A DNA stretch of 64,000 nt from assembly GCF_037038585.1 (NCBI RefSeq), contig NC_092560.1:62934049-62998048 (forward strand), in the 5' to 3' direction. A program made the translations under genes and the position numbers. Positions 48,401 to 61,425 of this stretch are shown here, piece after piece (the first letter of the stretch is position 1; each line of letters starts with the position of its first letter). Under the pieces are notes generated by a model that searched no databases, was not told the origin of the DNA, and was given only the letters and a program-made list of their open reading frames with translations. Source of the DNA: Patagioenas fasciata (taxonomy: Eukaryota; Chordata; Aves; Columbiformes; Columbidae).

Positions 48401-51400
48401 GTGGTATTGCAATTTTTTTTATGTTGATTTTGAAAGGAATTTCAAGTATATCACTCATGACAACTATGTACTGATTTAACAGAAAATCAACATACAGAGT
48501 CTTACTTAAGTTTCACTTCTCCAATGCAGACAAACCATGGGGCCTCAGAGTTTGCCTTATACCCTTTGGTGGAATGAATTATTAGAGACTTGGACAGCAG
48601 TGGAGGAGTGGAAATGCCTCTCTCAAGTCAGCAGACTGGAAAGAAATAAGAGGAGGTAGTAAATGGAAGGTCTCTTTACTCCCCATTCCTCTTTTCCCTT
48701 TACTTCTGAGATGGGCTAGAGTAGCTGTGAGATCACCCATCCCATGTGTTGAAGGACTTCTCTTTTCCACCCAAGTAGAAGTAGGCAGGGGTGCAAGAGG
48801 TGGGCTGCTCCTGAGGCAGGTCCACTGCGTAAAATTGCAATATAAGATAAATTACACACTTCCCTCTCTCACTCTTTATAGTTGCGGAGTTTGTGCTGTA
48901 TACATGAAACATAGGAGCCCCTGACAACTGTTCAAAGCTCACCATTTCAGGTACAAACTTCTGTTTTCAGAGTTCAGTAATGGGGTTCTGGGATATTTTT
49001 ACTTCACTGAACTTGGATGTTCTTTTCAGAAAGACGAAAGCGAACCGGTGTAGTTTTGTCACCTCATGCAAGAAAATGAAGTCTTCCAATACTCTTTGAA
49101 ACATATTTTTTACTTGAAATTTAGGCTTATGTAAGTGTACACCTGCAGGTGTACATCTGCATGTGTACATGATTCATGGCCAGGGAGAGCTATGCTCACC
49201 ATGGTCATCCTGTGGCATCATCTTTTCTGGAAGCCAAACTCATTAGCACTAATTCTGATAAAAATGTGAGGAGCATCTACTGGGAATTAGACTGAGTCAC
49301 AGTACTTGACATACAGACTCCACAGCCAACAATGGCAGCTTTCAAGAAGGACCTTTCATCAGCTGAGTCAGGCTGCTTTCCCAGCACACCTACAGTGTAG
49401 CTGAGGTTCAGTTTTCAGCTTGCCCCAGCATCCTTGGCTACCACAAACTTTCTGGATGGAAATATGGATGTAAGCTGCAACTTTTGCTGAATTTGAATGT
49501 GAGGTGAATTTAGTTGTAGGTTGTTTTGAGCTCATGTAGCCATCCTATGACATGGATACAGTTTGTAACTCTCTAGTTTCCAGGGGTACAATTAGATTAT
49601 TGTAACATTTAACAGCAGCTCTTGTATTGTTCTCTGTCACCATGTTTCCAAGGCTTTTCAAATCTCATCAAAAGTATTGAGGCTTTTAGCCTTTTCTGTG
49701 TCTCCTAATTCTTCTAATTTTCACTGTTCTGCTGGCCTTATACTGACTGAAAGATTTCTTTCCTATCTGAACACCATTCATACACCATTTTTGTTGTCCA
49801 TAATTTGTACCACATATTCCACCTGGTCATGTGTTATTTGGTTTTGCAAGCTAAGATATTTGGAGTCCTACTCTCAAATTTGCTCATACTTTGCTGTACT
49901 GTTAGGCACCTGTTTCCAGGATACTGAGGTACTTTGCTGATGATGGATGTCAGCAAATGACAGGGCTTTTTGAAATATTTTATCCTACCTACAACAAGAG
50001 GTCCCAATCGTTGTTCAAATCTCTAGTCCTTACCAAAATAAAAAAGGTAAGCAGATAGTTAGGCCATGGCAATGGGAGCTGTATTTTGAATTGTTACTCA
50101 AACTAATGCCAAAAAAACCCCATGATCCACATATACACATCCAAATATCACAACACTTCTACACATCCGTACAGTTTTATCAGGGAGACACAATAGGGAG
50201 GCTGCTCTGTGAGGGAGGGCAAGCAGGGAGCTGAGGGATAGCAGAAGTGTGGCCTTGTGACAGGGGCCCGTTCCCACAGAACCCAAACAAGACAAACAGA
50301 GCAGATTCAGTTGCAGCAGCCAGGGTCAGCCACAGCCCAGTGACTGCTGAATATGTCTGTAGGGATGAGGCAGATCTGAGGTCTAGCCAAAAGATCTGAC
50401 TAGCAAGGCAAGATGACAATCAGGACAGTGTAGGGGCCAGCCCAGCACACCTGCATGTAGCTCAGGTGAGCACCAGGGACAACAGCCTGATTCTGATCTC
50501 CAAATCCGAGAGCCACCCCATATGAGACTTCTGACTATCAGTTGTTTTCCCAGAAGCTTTATCCAAGGTTACGCAGCTGTGCTCTATCAAAGCTGACTTT
50601 GAACACAGCTTCTTTGGATGGGAGAAAAAATTTACAGCACTGGCTGGTGTACCCAGTGCCTTGGCAGGTTCCTGGCAGCTATCACTGAGGGCTGGCTTTT
50701 CTTAGTTGTTGGTCCCCATGCTCTGCAGCTGCCCTAGGCCATGCAGGGTGATACCAAGGAGGCACAGGACTGGACCCTGGGGTCCTGTCAGGCTGCAATG
50801 GTTTTGCACTTGTTTTATGTCACAGAAGTTTGGAATTTCAACATCACCAGCATAGCGCCTGTCACTGGTAAACGGGTAGAAACATGAATAGGTACAGAGG
50901 CTATTTCCATGCCATGTTCCCACTGAATCCCAAACTATATCCTCAATATGCTGAAAAATCTACAGAGAAATATCTAACACACCAATGCACAACTGCACTA
51001 GAGACACCTAATAGCTTTTGGTAGTCTTTCAGTGAGCACTCCATTGCTAGTAGGAAGTATATGTAAGCATTCCCTATAACTTCTATTAGTCGTTCACTGT
51101 TCTCTGGCTACTATTTTCCTTTTTTGTGAGATCTTGAGAACAGGGACTATGGGTATTTGTACTTGTCTCAGATGGCCAGATGTCAGATGGCAGTTCAATG
51201 TAAGAAATCAGTGAATGATAAATGCTTATTTGTTGTTTACAAAATCATAAAATTTATTTATTTTTTAAATCTCATTTTTTCAGTATTATGGATTTGCCTC
51301 TGGAAGGGGTTAAAAGTTGAATTATTTTGAATCTGAAATTGTCTAATTTTTTAGCCCATAACCAAGGCTAAACATTTCGTACCTTCCAGATCTGGGGATT

Positions 51401-53894
51401 CTCGAAGGCTGAAGTGTCACAGCCCCTCTGTGGAGCCTTGTGACATGGCAGTGCAACAGCAGAAGAAGACAGAAAACTAATGATTTCTGTATTTACAGGA
51501 GCCCACATATAGCAATCTTAGCAAGGGAACACAATCCACCCTTGAGATCAACTCTGTTGTCAGTGAAAACAAAGTTTCTGGAATCATAGTGCTGGAGAGG
51601 ACCGTAAGTCCAGGCTCCTACATTCACAGACAACAATGTAAAAGAGTCCTTTAATCCTGAAGGATCCTCACAAACCACAAAATACTTCACAATACCCTAT
51701 AACAAGCCTACGACCTGTGGTGCAAAAGACCAAAAGCCTCAAAGACTCCAGTGTGTCACAGGAAGAGGGTGGGAAAGATCCTGCTCACCACCAACATCCT
51801 TAGCCTCTGCAGAAGCAATACTCCTAGGAGATGAATTTTTTTTGTGAATTTGTCTTGGGTTTTGCCCATTTGATTTGACTATTGTTAGTTAAATAAATTT
51901 CCACTTGTGCTACATACCCAAAATAAGCTGTAAAAAAAAGCTCAAATATTGCATTTCATATGAATAAAAAAATAAATACCTGTGAGTCCCCCCAACTACT
52001 TGCCTTTTGTCTCAGCTTTGTTAACTACTACTCTGTTGCTTCCCAAATGAGCTGTGCATTAGTGAACATTAAATACAGATACAGGTTTTGATCACTGTCA
52101 CTGAAGTATCTTTCCCTGAAAGTAGTAACTGAAAACATCTTTATTCAGCCTAATTTACAAAATATAGTTGTGAAAAACAATCAGAAAATGTGTTTGAGAC
52201 ACAAACTTGCGATTTTTTCCTTTCCAATTTTAAAGCTCCCAAATGTGGATTAAGGCCCAAATTTATATTTTGCCCCCTCTAAATATCCTGTGAGCATACG
52301 GTTTTGTTGGTACTTGGTTTGTTTCTGGGCTTCATACATGATAAATTATATCCAAAGTCACATGTAACCTAGTGCACATTTTTTTTGCATTTGCAAAAGA
52401 AAGGCAACAAGAATAATAGCAAATTTTACTTCCAAAGAGATGTAGAGCCAACTTGGTCTTGGCAGGCAAATGTTGCTTTAAAAGTGGCCTGATAGACATC
52501 CCAAAATATAATGAACATGGCATCAGAATATGCTCAAATGGAAATTTGGGGTTGTTGCAAAATCAGAGAGTATTATTTTCCTTTAATTGTAGTTTTGCTG
52601 TCTAGTACATAGACTATTTTCTTGAAAAACTCTGGATCCTGCTATTCTCAGTAGGAGTTGCATATTATGGCAGTGCTGTTGGAAGTCTGTCTTAGAATGA
52701 CTGAAATGTTTTTGCAGGGTGTCAACTTCCAAGTCATCACTAATGTTTACAGTCTCAATAGCAGCTTGCATTGCTATAGTAACCCTTAAAGGAACATTCC
52801 TAATAGAAGAAATAAAATAAAAGGAAGCCACATTTTTACCAAACACTCTTAACACTGGAATTGTTCCTTGGCTATTACAATAATTTATATTTTAAACAAA
52901 GGCAACTTAAAGAAAAAGAGTTCCTCTCATACTAGGAAATCAGTTCTATATGCTGCTGCATGATGGAATGTGACAGAACTTGGATGCATGCCCCTTCTTA
53001 AGAAACATATCTTCTGTCAGCTTCAATTGAAGCAAATTTTGTGAGGAGTTCTGTGTCTCTTAGTGCAGAAAATAAGACTAAGATGATCTTTGTTTTTACC
53101 TCTAGGTTAAGTTAAAGACAACAAAACCACCTTCTGGGTACTTGGTATCATGCACTGTATAGAGATAACTGATATAAAAAAATTTTATGGTCTACAGTGT
53201 CACTTCCTCAGCATGAGCACATGCAGTAATCATTTTCCCAAACAGAAGAAAATTTTGTTAAACCTCATACATTTGTATAGTTAGATATATGTAGTTAAAT
53301 TCCATGTTTCTCTAATATATTACACTGTCTATTGAAAATCCAAATTTATTTTATAAAGCAGTAGTCTATTAACTTGTACTAGGAAAATCCCGAATCCATT
53401 TTACAAGCAATTTGTCTCCTAATAACAACAGTGTGTTCTTATCTTCCAGGCTGCCTGGAATGTTACATGGGGAGAGGTGATCATATTTGAACGCTCTTAG
53501 ATTTGTCAAATCACAATCATTTTTTTGCAAATGTCTTTTAATAATGTTTCACATCAGTTATGACAAAGGGAAACACACAATCTCATTTGACTTATAAAAG
53601 TATAAAATTCTGAAAAGCAGCAAGAGGAAGCTTTTTAAGAAAAAACTTTTAGCAAAGAAGAAGTTTAGAGGAATGAGCAAAGTCCAAGAAGTAAGAGTCA
53701 CATCTGGATGCTGATCTTACAACTACCCTGCAAACTTTATTTAATTTGAACTCAGAAAACGGCTTTACCCCAAATTTCCTACCAGTCTGAGTAAAGCAAG
53801 TGTAAAAGCCACAAAGTGAGTGTCAAAACTCCAAGACCGCAAGTGGCTAAGATAAAAATATTTCAGATGAAACAGGAATCATCTTAGGCTGTTA
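45491..53894. other. Gene-poor stretch of about 8.4 kb
   Basis: No gene or recognised transposon apart from the palindrome listed separately. The interval 46620-47350 is less AT-rich and has several open frames (46624-46956 plus, 47099-47344 minus) but could not be assigned to any LTR or gene. Two similar phrases (cccagcacacct ... tgtagct) occur at about 49380 and 50440 and may come from an unrecognised repeat. Confidence 0.45.
49136..49155. promoter_or_regulatory. 20-bp perfect palindrome centred on paired E-boxes
   Basis: tgtacacctgcaggtgtaca is its own reverse complement. Its centre, CACCTGCAGGTG, is two abutting CANNTG E-boxes of the type bound by E-proteins or ZEB/SNAIL zinc-finger repressors. 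The flanks carry further gtgtaca/tgtacat copies (to about 49169). A binding role is inference only. No gene is nearby. Confidence 0.5.
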
Positions 53895-54003
53895 AAGCTC
53901 AGTACCCCAAAGACAAGTCACAAAAGCTCTGTTCTTTTCAGACTTTCGACCTACAAAATGGGCAGAATGAGGTTACTTACTGAAATGGGGTTGCGGAGCC
54001 TGT
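53895..54003 (+). mobile_element. MIR-type SINE relic
   Basis: The order of matches follows the MIR 3' half: aaagacaagtcac (compare tgggcaagtcac), agctctgttcttttcag (compare cctctctgagcctcag), ctacaaaatgggcagaatga (compare ctgtaaaatggggataatga), then ggttacttactgaaatgggg and ttgcggag (compare tacctacctcatagggttgtgagg). It is old and diverged. Confidence 0.65.
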
Positions 54004-55011
54004 ATCTTTGACAGCAATCATATTGAACTATTCTGTTTCTTGTCTTCTCTATCTAATATTGTCAAGCCCAAATCTTCAGGGCCTAGATGGGCTCCCATAA
54101 AATTAATATAAATTAAAATAAGAACAAAGGTCACTGTTTTTTCCTCATACACAAAGCATCACAAAGCTGAGCTTTCCTCTTCTGGTATAGATCAGGAATG
54201 TGTAACAGGAGTTTCCATAATGATCCTCTATGTCCCTTTCTGTAAACTAAAACCAAAGTTATTAGCTCTGAATGAAACACAAAAAAATTTTACATGACAA
54301 TAATGATGGGTCAACTTGAACAAAATATTATTAGTCAATTTTTTAAAATTTTAGAATAAATGAAACTACACATACATGGGAAGAATTGAGCCAGTGCAGA
54401 TGGTGTCTGAACATGTACCTGTCATTGATGTGGAGATGTGTCTGCTCATGAAGGCCAATAAAAGCTCCAATTTGATGAGTTGATGCCAAAGACTGACAAA
54501 GTAAAGGAAGACATTCCTCATGATGTGCTATGTACATGGTATGTATGTACATGTAAGATACAAAAACAAGAGTTACCAATAAGGCAGCAATGTTACCAAG
54601 AAAACAAGGAACTCCTACAAGCAGAAGCTATTCTAGAAAATCTGAATTGAGGACAAGCAGACAATTACCTTTGGAGAGGTAGTTCCAGAGAACTAGAGAA
54701 AAGAGAACCAGACTATAAACAATGGTAATACATGTTGTCTTGTGTGAACAGAGCAGGAATAGCTCTAAAAAATGATGAGAAATAAGCAAAATGAGAGGAA
54801 AAGCCTAATGAAAGCTAAAGGGCACACAGAGAATTAACTTTTCTCCCTAGAGCACATATCATATGATCAGTATCGAAATACCATAAATGTATTATTAATT
54901 TTCTACAAGTCATCACCTCTGTTACCTCTAAGGTGTAAATGGGATTAAGAGTATAGAAGAACACAAATTGTTCAGGGCACTGTCAGCAAACCAGCACAAG
55001 TTGTTGCTCGC
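54004..55011. other. Stretch without a supported feature
   Basis: AT-rich sequence. One minus-strand open frame (54343-54579) has no known motif. Nothing else was recognised. Confidence 0.5.
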
Positions 55012-55405
55012 AGAACCACAGAATGGCTGGGGTTGGAAGGGACCTCTGGAGATCATCTAGTCCAACCCACCTGCTAAAGCAGGTTCACTCAGAACAGGTC
55101 GCACAGGGATGCATCCTGTTAGGTTTGGAATGTCTCCAGAGGAGACTCCACAACCTCTCTGGGCAGCCTGTTCCAGGGCTCCGACATTCCCAAAGTAAAG
55201 AAGTTTCTCCTCATGTTTACATGGAACCTCCTGTGCTTCAGTCTGTGCCCTTTGCCCCTCATTCTATCATTGGGCACAACTGCAAAGAGTCTGGTCCCAT
55301 CTTCTTGACACTCACCCTTGAGATGTTTATAAGCATTGATAAGATCCCCTCTCAGCCTCCTCATCTCCAGGTGGAACAGACCCAGCTCCCTCTGCTTAAG
55401 CAGAT
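55012..55405 (-). mobile_element. CR1 LINE, minus strand, relatively intact ORF2 tail
   Basis: The left edge (agaaccacagaatggctggg, then gttggaagggacctctggag and atcatctagtccaaccc) is the reversed CR1 3' end. Read on the minus strand, the rest encodes the C-terminus of CR1 reverse transcriptase, open for about 90 codons: [20 protein letters not shown], then [35 protein letters not shown] and [13 protein letters not shown] before a stop. An unbroken frame over this length suggests a younger insertion than the 3.1 kb and 15 kb copies, which carry frame breaks. It is strongly 5'-truncated at about 55405 and cannot move by itself. Confidence 0.95.
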
Positions 55406-58159
55406 TAATTTCAGTATTTGCATAGGAGACCTGAGCTCTAACCCAACTTTGAATGTGAAGTAAGTCTGTAGCATAAACTGCACCTCTGACGCCCATTCTA
55501 TCTAAGTTCAGGCAATAAAAGCGATGTATTTATGAAGGGTTCTGTGAACACAAAATAAAAACATTATGTTCTATGTTTGGATGGAATTTGAGCTCAAAAG
55601 AAAATGTACTCCACTATGTTAAGTGTTTCTAACTTAGAGGAACAACTATGTGAGCTGAGATAGAAGACAAGCTGAAAAAACAAAACTGTTTAAATCAAAA
55701 CTGTCCACAAGACTGCATTGTATGTTTTCAAAATGTTTTTTGAAAGTATTTATACCACCTTTTGAGTATTGTTACATAAGTATGCCAGGGCTGGCCTTTC
55801 AGAGCAGTATAATACTCTAGGATGTATTAACTTAATCAGGATGACGTAGCCTATATAGTAAACTCCATTTGGGGAAGATTTTTGAAAGAATATGAACACA
55901 GACAGGCTGTAACCAAAGTAGCTTCTGTACAGAAAACAGAAGAAACAACCATGTGCATTTCTTCTTCTGGATGACTGATCCTAACAGTGTCGTTTCATGG
56001 CTTTGACTACTTTTAAGCTAAACACAAAGCCAATGTCACAGTCTCACATAGATGTAGCTGACACATTTTGTGCACTAGTTTATACTTGTCAACTCCTTAG
56101 TTAAGTACTCATTTACTTGGCCAAATTCAAAGGTGAGGGTTAATTTTTAGGATTTCAGGTGAAGTAATATTAGCTCAGATTCCCTTCTGCTCAATCTATC
56201 TACTTTATCTTTGAAAATGGAATAGAAACCATATTGGCAAGGATGTCTACATGTGATTATGTTTTATCTAATAAGATTCTGTGGGTTTTAAGAGATTCTT
56301 TTGGATTTACTTAGATCTAAACTGTGTACAATATGTAACTCATGTAACTTCTTTTTACATATCACAAAGATTTAGGATGAGCTTTCATGTTGACACATAC
56401 AGACAGAGAATTGTGCAACACACCAAAGACAGGTTTCAATTAACTGAAAAGAGTACGACTGGGTTTATAAAACAATTTAGATGTCTGAAAATCAAGGCAT
56501 TTTCAGGAGAATTTGCAAACACAGCTATGCAGGTCAACTATCAAACTCCAGTTAACAATCTGTACAGGTTAGGAATGATGGGTCAGACCTCAGAAGAGGC
56601 TCACATGTCTCACGTGTTTGGATGCTAAATATGATGCCTAAAATTCAGGAGCCAGCTGTAGACTCATACAACAGAGCCAGTATATTAAACACACACAAAC
56701 AGAAGGAGCTACAGCCAGCGAATGTGAAACACTGCCAAGAGGGATGTGTCTAAAATTCTTCCTCTCTTCTGGACATAGCACCTCCCCAGGCAAGAAGCAT
56801 ACCATGGCCAAAATCCCTTCCTGTGTGCAGGAACATGTGTGTACATGCACTGTCATCTGGGCCACAGATACTGGCCACTCTCTTCCTTCAAGACAGCAAG
56901 TGGTTGCCTCCCACTATTTACAGAGTAGTCTCACAGGAGAGAATGTGGCCTGGGTACTGGCCTTTCTTCATCTTGACAGCTGCCAAACCAAATAATGTGT
57001 GTGTTTATTTATTTAACACGGGTGGGGTCAGTGTACTTTTCCAAATAAGATTATATTGCCCATCAGCATATTTTTTTGCTCAGATGAATTCATGGCCCTG
57101 GTTGACCATACCAGTAGCCAAGCATGGATTGTCTGTGATGGAAATGTCATTTCTGTTTCAACTAAAAATCTGCTGGCCACTGAGCCAAGAATAGCCACGC
57201 TAGGAACAGAGGCACTATGCAAGTTGACCATGACCATGTTGTGTGACATCAAAGCATGCCTACCCTCCATGTCAGCACACATTCACAGACAGGCCTGAGG
57301 CAAGCCGTGGCTGCAGATGAGAGGAGATATGAAAAACTGCTGAATGACTTCATGATGCGTCTGTTGTTTTGGAAGCCTGTGTTGTGCTGACACCAAATCA
57401 GATGTGTAGAACCTCAGATCGGGAGAGCCACAGTGCTATAACGGCAAGGCATGATCTTTCAATTCTAAAAGTCACCACTTCCTCTTGAAGTATCCCTGCC
57501 TGAAGCATGGCAGAGAATGAAGCAGTGTAGCAAGTCATCCTTTCTCAGCAGTCATCAGCTGAGAGGTTAGCTTTATTTGTCAGCAAATACTGCTAAAGGC
57601 AATCTAAAGCAATTTGGTTTACCTCACATTGCAGCTGGTTAAGGCACAGACAGAGGGGCTGCTGTACCTCAGCTGAGGGGCAATAGCTCTTATACTTCTC
57701 TTACTCAGCCACTTCTAAATGGCTGAACACATTACCAGTTTAAATCCCTGTGGCAGTCTAAGCCTGAGATATCCAAACCTGGGCTTCAACAAAAAAGCTT
57801 CGATTAAATAATTATTCAAGTCTATTCCTGACATCAGGAGAAACTATTTTCAAGACAAGTTCGAGGTCTGTTGATGCAGCATTTGGGTACTGAGCCTGTT
57901 AACATGTAGACTGCATTTCCCAGATATATGCCTAGAGATACACTAAAACGAACTCTAGATTATAATTTAAGATTTTAAAACAGCAAGGATGTGGTTTTTT
58001 TTGCTTCAGATATTCTGTGAAATTTATCTTTAACCGAATTTATAAAAAGAAGTGGTCAGCAAGTCCAAGTCACATGAGAAACTTGGCCGAGAAGTCCAAA
58101 GGCTGAAGTACAAATTCTTCATATTTCCTTTGACATGGTTCGCCTTCTCCAATTGACAG

Positions 58160-58175
58160 CAGTGAAGCTTCACTG
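58160..58175. repeat. 16-bp perfect palindrome
   Basis: cagtgaagcttcactg equals its reverse complement. It is short and isolated, with no known binding assignment made. Confidence 0.9.
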
Positions 58176-60634
58176 AAAATGTACTTTCTAAGCCAGTTTT
58201 CCATTAATTCTTATTCGCATGTATTCCAAATTGAGAATTCTCTAGGGAAAACCTGAGCATCTGAACAACTACTTCATTCCTGACAGCTTTTTTTTAACAC
58301 TGAGACACAAGCTTGCAAGTCCTCTTACATTAAGTCACTTATTGTGTGTCTGTAACATCTGTAGCAGCACATGGAAGTGTACAAGAGCAGACAGTTTACC
58401 TTATGGCAAATTCCAAGGCAGTATTTAAAGTTCAAATGAAATTCCAGCATTCAAAGTGGGAGGTTTAAGGGAAAAATGTCCCAGGTCTGTCAGTGAAAAC
58501 TTTAATTATGGATGAGATGACACACACATAGTAAAGACCACAAAGGCAGCGACACCACTGTGGAAACACATTCCAATAAAATCTTAAAAGATTACTTTAA
58601 TAATAAACCATGCATTCCTGAGCAAGCCATCACAAGATTAGCTACCACAATGCTTTGCTGCAAGCAGATTTTTCACAAACTTTTATTGATACCACTTTCA
58701 AGGCATTCATGAAAGTTGCTGTCTTCTGAAAGGTATCTGTACTTTGGTGTTTTGATTTCACACTGCTACCCCAGTTTCCACTCAGACTGGAATCCCAGGG
58801 ATCCTAATGACAGACTGTGGTTTGGGCAGAGTTAACATCCAGAAAAGTGGCAGAAAACTCAGAGATGAAGGTTTCCAGCTGCAACTTCAAGACAATTTTA
58901 GACCTGCTGGAAAATGGTTTGTGTTTGGGAAGTGCTGAGGCTTATACTGTTCTGTACAACAAGCAGGTATCTTAAAACAAAAAAACCTTGGGTAGCGACT
59001 GAACCTATGCCAGCAACAATAAGATCAGACACAACAAATATGAGAAAAAAAGTCATCATCCTGAAAAACATAGCACTCTCCCTACTATAATCTTTTAATA
59101 GTCAGGCTTAAAGTTGTAACAGTTATTCTCTACTTGACTCCATTTTTACTGTAGAGAAATAAAAATCCTTTTACTTTTCATAAATTCTAAAGCATGCCCT
59201 TTAAGTCATGCAGCACAGTACAGATGAAATAACTGAATTCCTGTGAGGCTTTCTGCCTGGATTCCTCCTACGTTTAGAAGGCAATCCTATTACATATGTT
59301 TAAGGTAACAGTTCTGAATTTTAGCATTTAGCTCAACAATGTGGGACATCAGCAGAGCTGTTCTAAGTTGAACTACAAAACAGGCAGTGCAGTCCTTCAA
59401 AGCTTGAGACACATTTTATTCGCTAAGAAAAATGGCTTTTTTTCCCACTCAGTTATTCACAATTTATCAGTAAAAAAGTTTTTCCAGAAGATTGTTAGAA
59501 ATGTCCAAAGTGTTGGTAGATAGTGAAGGACCTCTTGCCATTTCTGTAATAGGTGTAATTTCATTGCACCTCATTGCTCACCATTGACAAATGAAAAGCA
59601 TGTTCATCTTTTCCAAATTCAGCAACAAATGTTATGAATCATATCTCTAACCATTAGTGCAACTAGTTACAGTATTTCCGTGAAATGTGCTTGGGTTTTG
59701 TGTTGGGCAACGCACAAATGGTAATCCTGCTTATGCCAGCACTAGGCTGGACTACTTTATAGAAGTTGCTTTGTTACTGCTCCATGTTTAAACTAGGCAC
59801 AATGTCATCCTTCATGTTAGGCAGTCTGTGTAACTCCCACAAAGCATGCTGAGTGAAGTATTATTCTTTAAAACACATACTGCCCCAGGACCAAGCAGCT
59901 CCAGTTCTGCTGCTAGGCGTCTAGAACAAGGTGTTCAAAACAATGCACCGTGCAGTGCAAGCTGTACAAAATCAACATTGTTAAACATGAATACAACAGT
60001 GTCTCAAGGAATTTAGATCTAATGCTGCAAATACCAGCATATGCGGAGCCAGCAACCTGCTAATTGTAACAAATGTCTCCTTACTTATGTGGTATGCACT
60101 TCCTTCCGTGAACACTAAGCTAGTGTATAAAAATACGTCCCTCATGTCCTTTTCAGTTAAAATTAGCACTTCTGAAACAAAAGACAGATACAGGCAAGTG
60201 AGATTAAACTCTCAGCTTTTAGTCACCTCAGGCACAGGGCTCCTATCACTTTTGTTATTCATAAAAAAAAAAAAAAAAGAGTACCACACCATATCAATGA
60301 AAGTATCAAATCATATGGTAGATTTGAATGTGGATGATGACCAAATGCACCCATGAGTTTTGAACCCTGAACTCCATAGTGGTAAAATCACTTTGTATTA
60401 ACTATTTCCCTCTTCCAGAACACGTAGAAATATCTATCAAACTATCAAAAGTACTAAAACTGCAGTGACAGCGTTGCTCTTTTTCATCTTTTTAAATTAG
60501 GTGTAACTGTAGAGTGCAATATTATAGTTTTGAACAAAAACATTTTGAACTGTTTTGAGAAAAAAAAAAATGTTAGGCTAAGTTTACAATCTTGAGGAAA
60601 AAAAATATATGTTACAAGGACAAAAATGTGATAG

Positions 60635-60699
60635 TTTTGTTTTCCTTTGTTTTTTTCATTTTTGTGTGTGTGTGTTTTTTTGTTTTTTGTTTTTTTTTA
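60635..60699. repeat. T-rich tract with (TG)n
   Basis: A T-rich run containing six or so TG units around 60663-60675, ending in a T/G mixture. Low-complexity sequence about 0.35 kb left of the CpG island. Confidence 0.9.
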
Positions 60700-61301
60700 A
60701 TCAGAGGCTCTTTCATACAAGTTGGAAAACAGCTGTACTGCACCAGGAAACAAAACATGATAGATGTCTGAATAAAGATGAGTGGGAAGGATAAAGGTCA
60801 GGTCTGGATGTGACCCAGAAACTTGATTGCACTGACCCAATATTTTGGTTCAGCTAGCCACAGATTTGGAACCAGGGGTGGGGTAGGGGATGTTGGTTTG
60901 AGGGTTTTTTTGTGAAGAAAAAAAAAATTGCTTTGGACTTGAATTTTTTAACACCATCGCTGCACTCACGGTTATGCAGACATATGAGGAGACCTATATT
61001 TTAGAAAAGCATTTCAGGCCTTTTACTGTGTAACAAGCACAAATACCTGTGCCTCGCAGACTTGTGGGCGCCACACCACAAGTTTCCGTGTCCCCACAGA
61101 GTCCCCCTGTCTCCCATCCCACTCCTCTCCAGGCGTGTGCTTCGGGGTGCTCGGACCCCCTCCTGGCAGGAGTCTGCCCGGGTCTCAGCTCCCTCACCCC
61201 CGCAGCAGGGGCCGGAGCGGCGGCTCGCAAGGGGTTAACCTTGTGAGCACCGACACGTTGAGGGGGAGTAGCCAAGACCAAGCAGCAAAAACATCATAGC
61301 A

Positions 61302-61402
61302 CATTCCTGGGTAGTCCTCAGCTGCCAGCATCTGATTAAAACCATATCTCTCGCTGTGAGTGGCTAACTAATCTGAAGGCGAGAGTACAACTGCATATTA
61401 AA
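61302..61402 (+). promoter_or_regulatory. Core promoter: M-CAT, two E-boxes, TATA-like box
   Basis: Within 100 bp there is CATTCCT (61302-61308, the M-CAT/TEAD core), CAGCTG (61319-61324), CATCTG (61329-61334) and TATTAAA (61396-61402). A TATA-like box here predicts transcription starting about 25-30 bp downstream, near 61425-61430, in plus direction. M-CAT plus E-boxes beside a TATA-type box is the arrangement of several muscle or mesenchymal promoters, which hints at, but does not prove, such expression. Short motifs of this kind are individually weak. Their clustering at the right place inside a CpG island is the argument. Confidence 0.55.
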
Positions 61403-61425
61403 CCGGGCCCCCGGTCCCAGCCAGG

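Larger units (their letters stand above)
55406..61039. other. Stretch upstream of the CpG island, no supported gene
   Basis: About 5.6 kb without a recognised exon or transposon. Open frames at 56281-56628 (plus), 56823-57194 (plus) and 57028-57282 (minus) have no known motif. Regulatory DNA for the gene starting near 61.43 kb could lie here, but no specific site is supported beyond those listed. Confidence 0.5.

Noticed and set aside
51590..51625. gaatcatagtgctggagaggacc resembling a CR1 3' end
   Set aside because: Similarity fades after about 20 bases and the following sequence does not continue as CR1.
60262..60280. A-run that might be the tail of a processed pseudogene
   Set aside because: No retrocopied gene sequence was recognised upstream and no target duplication was seen.
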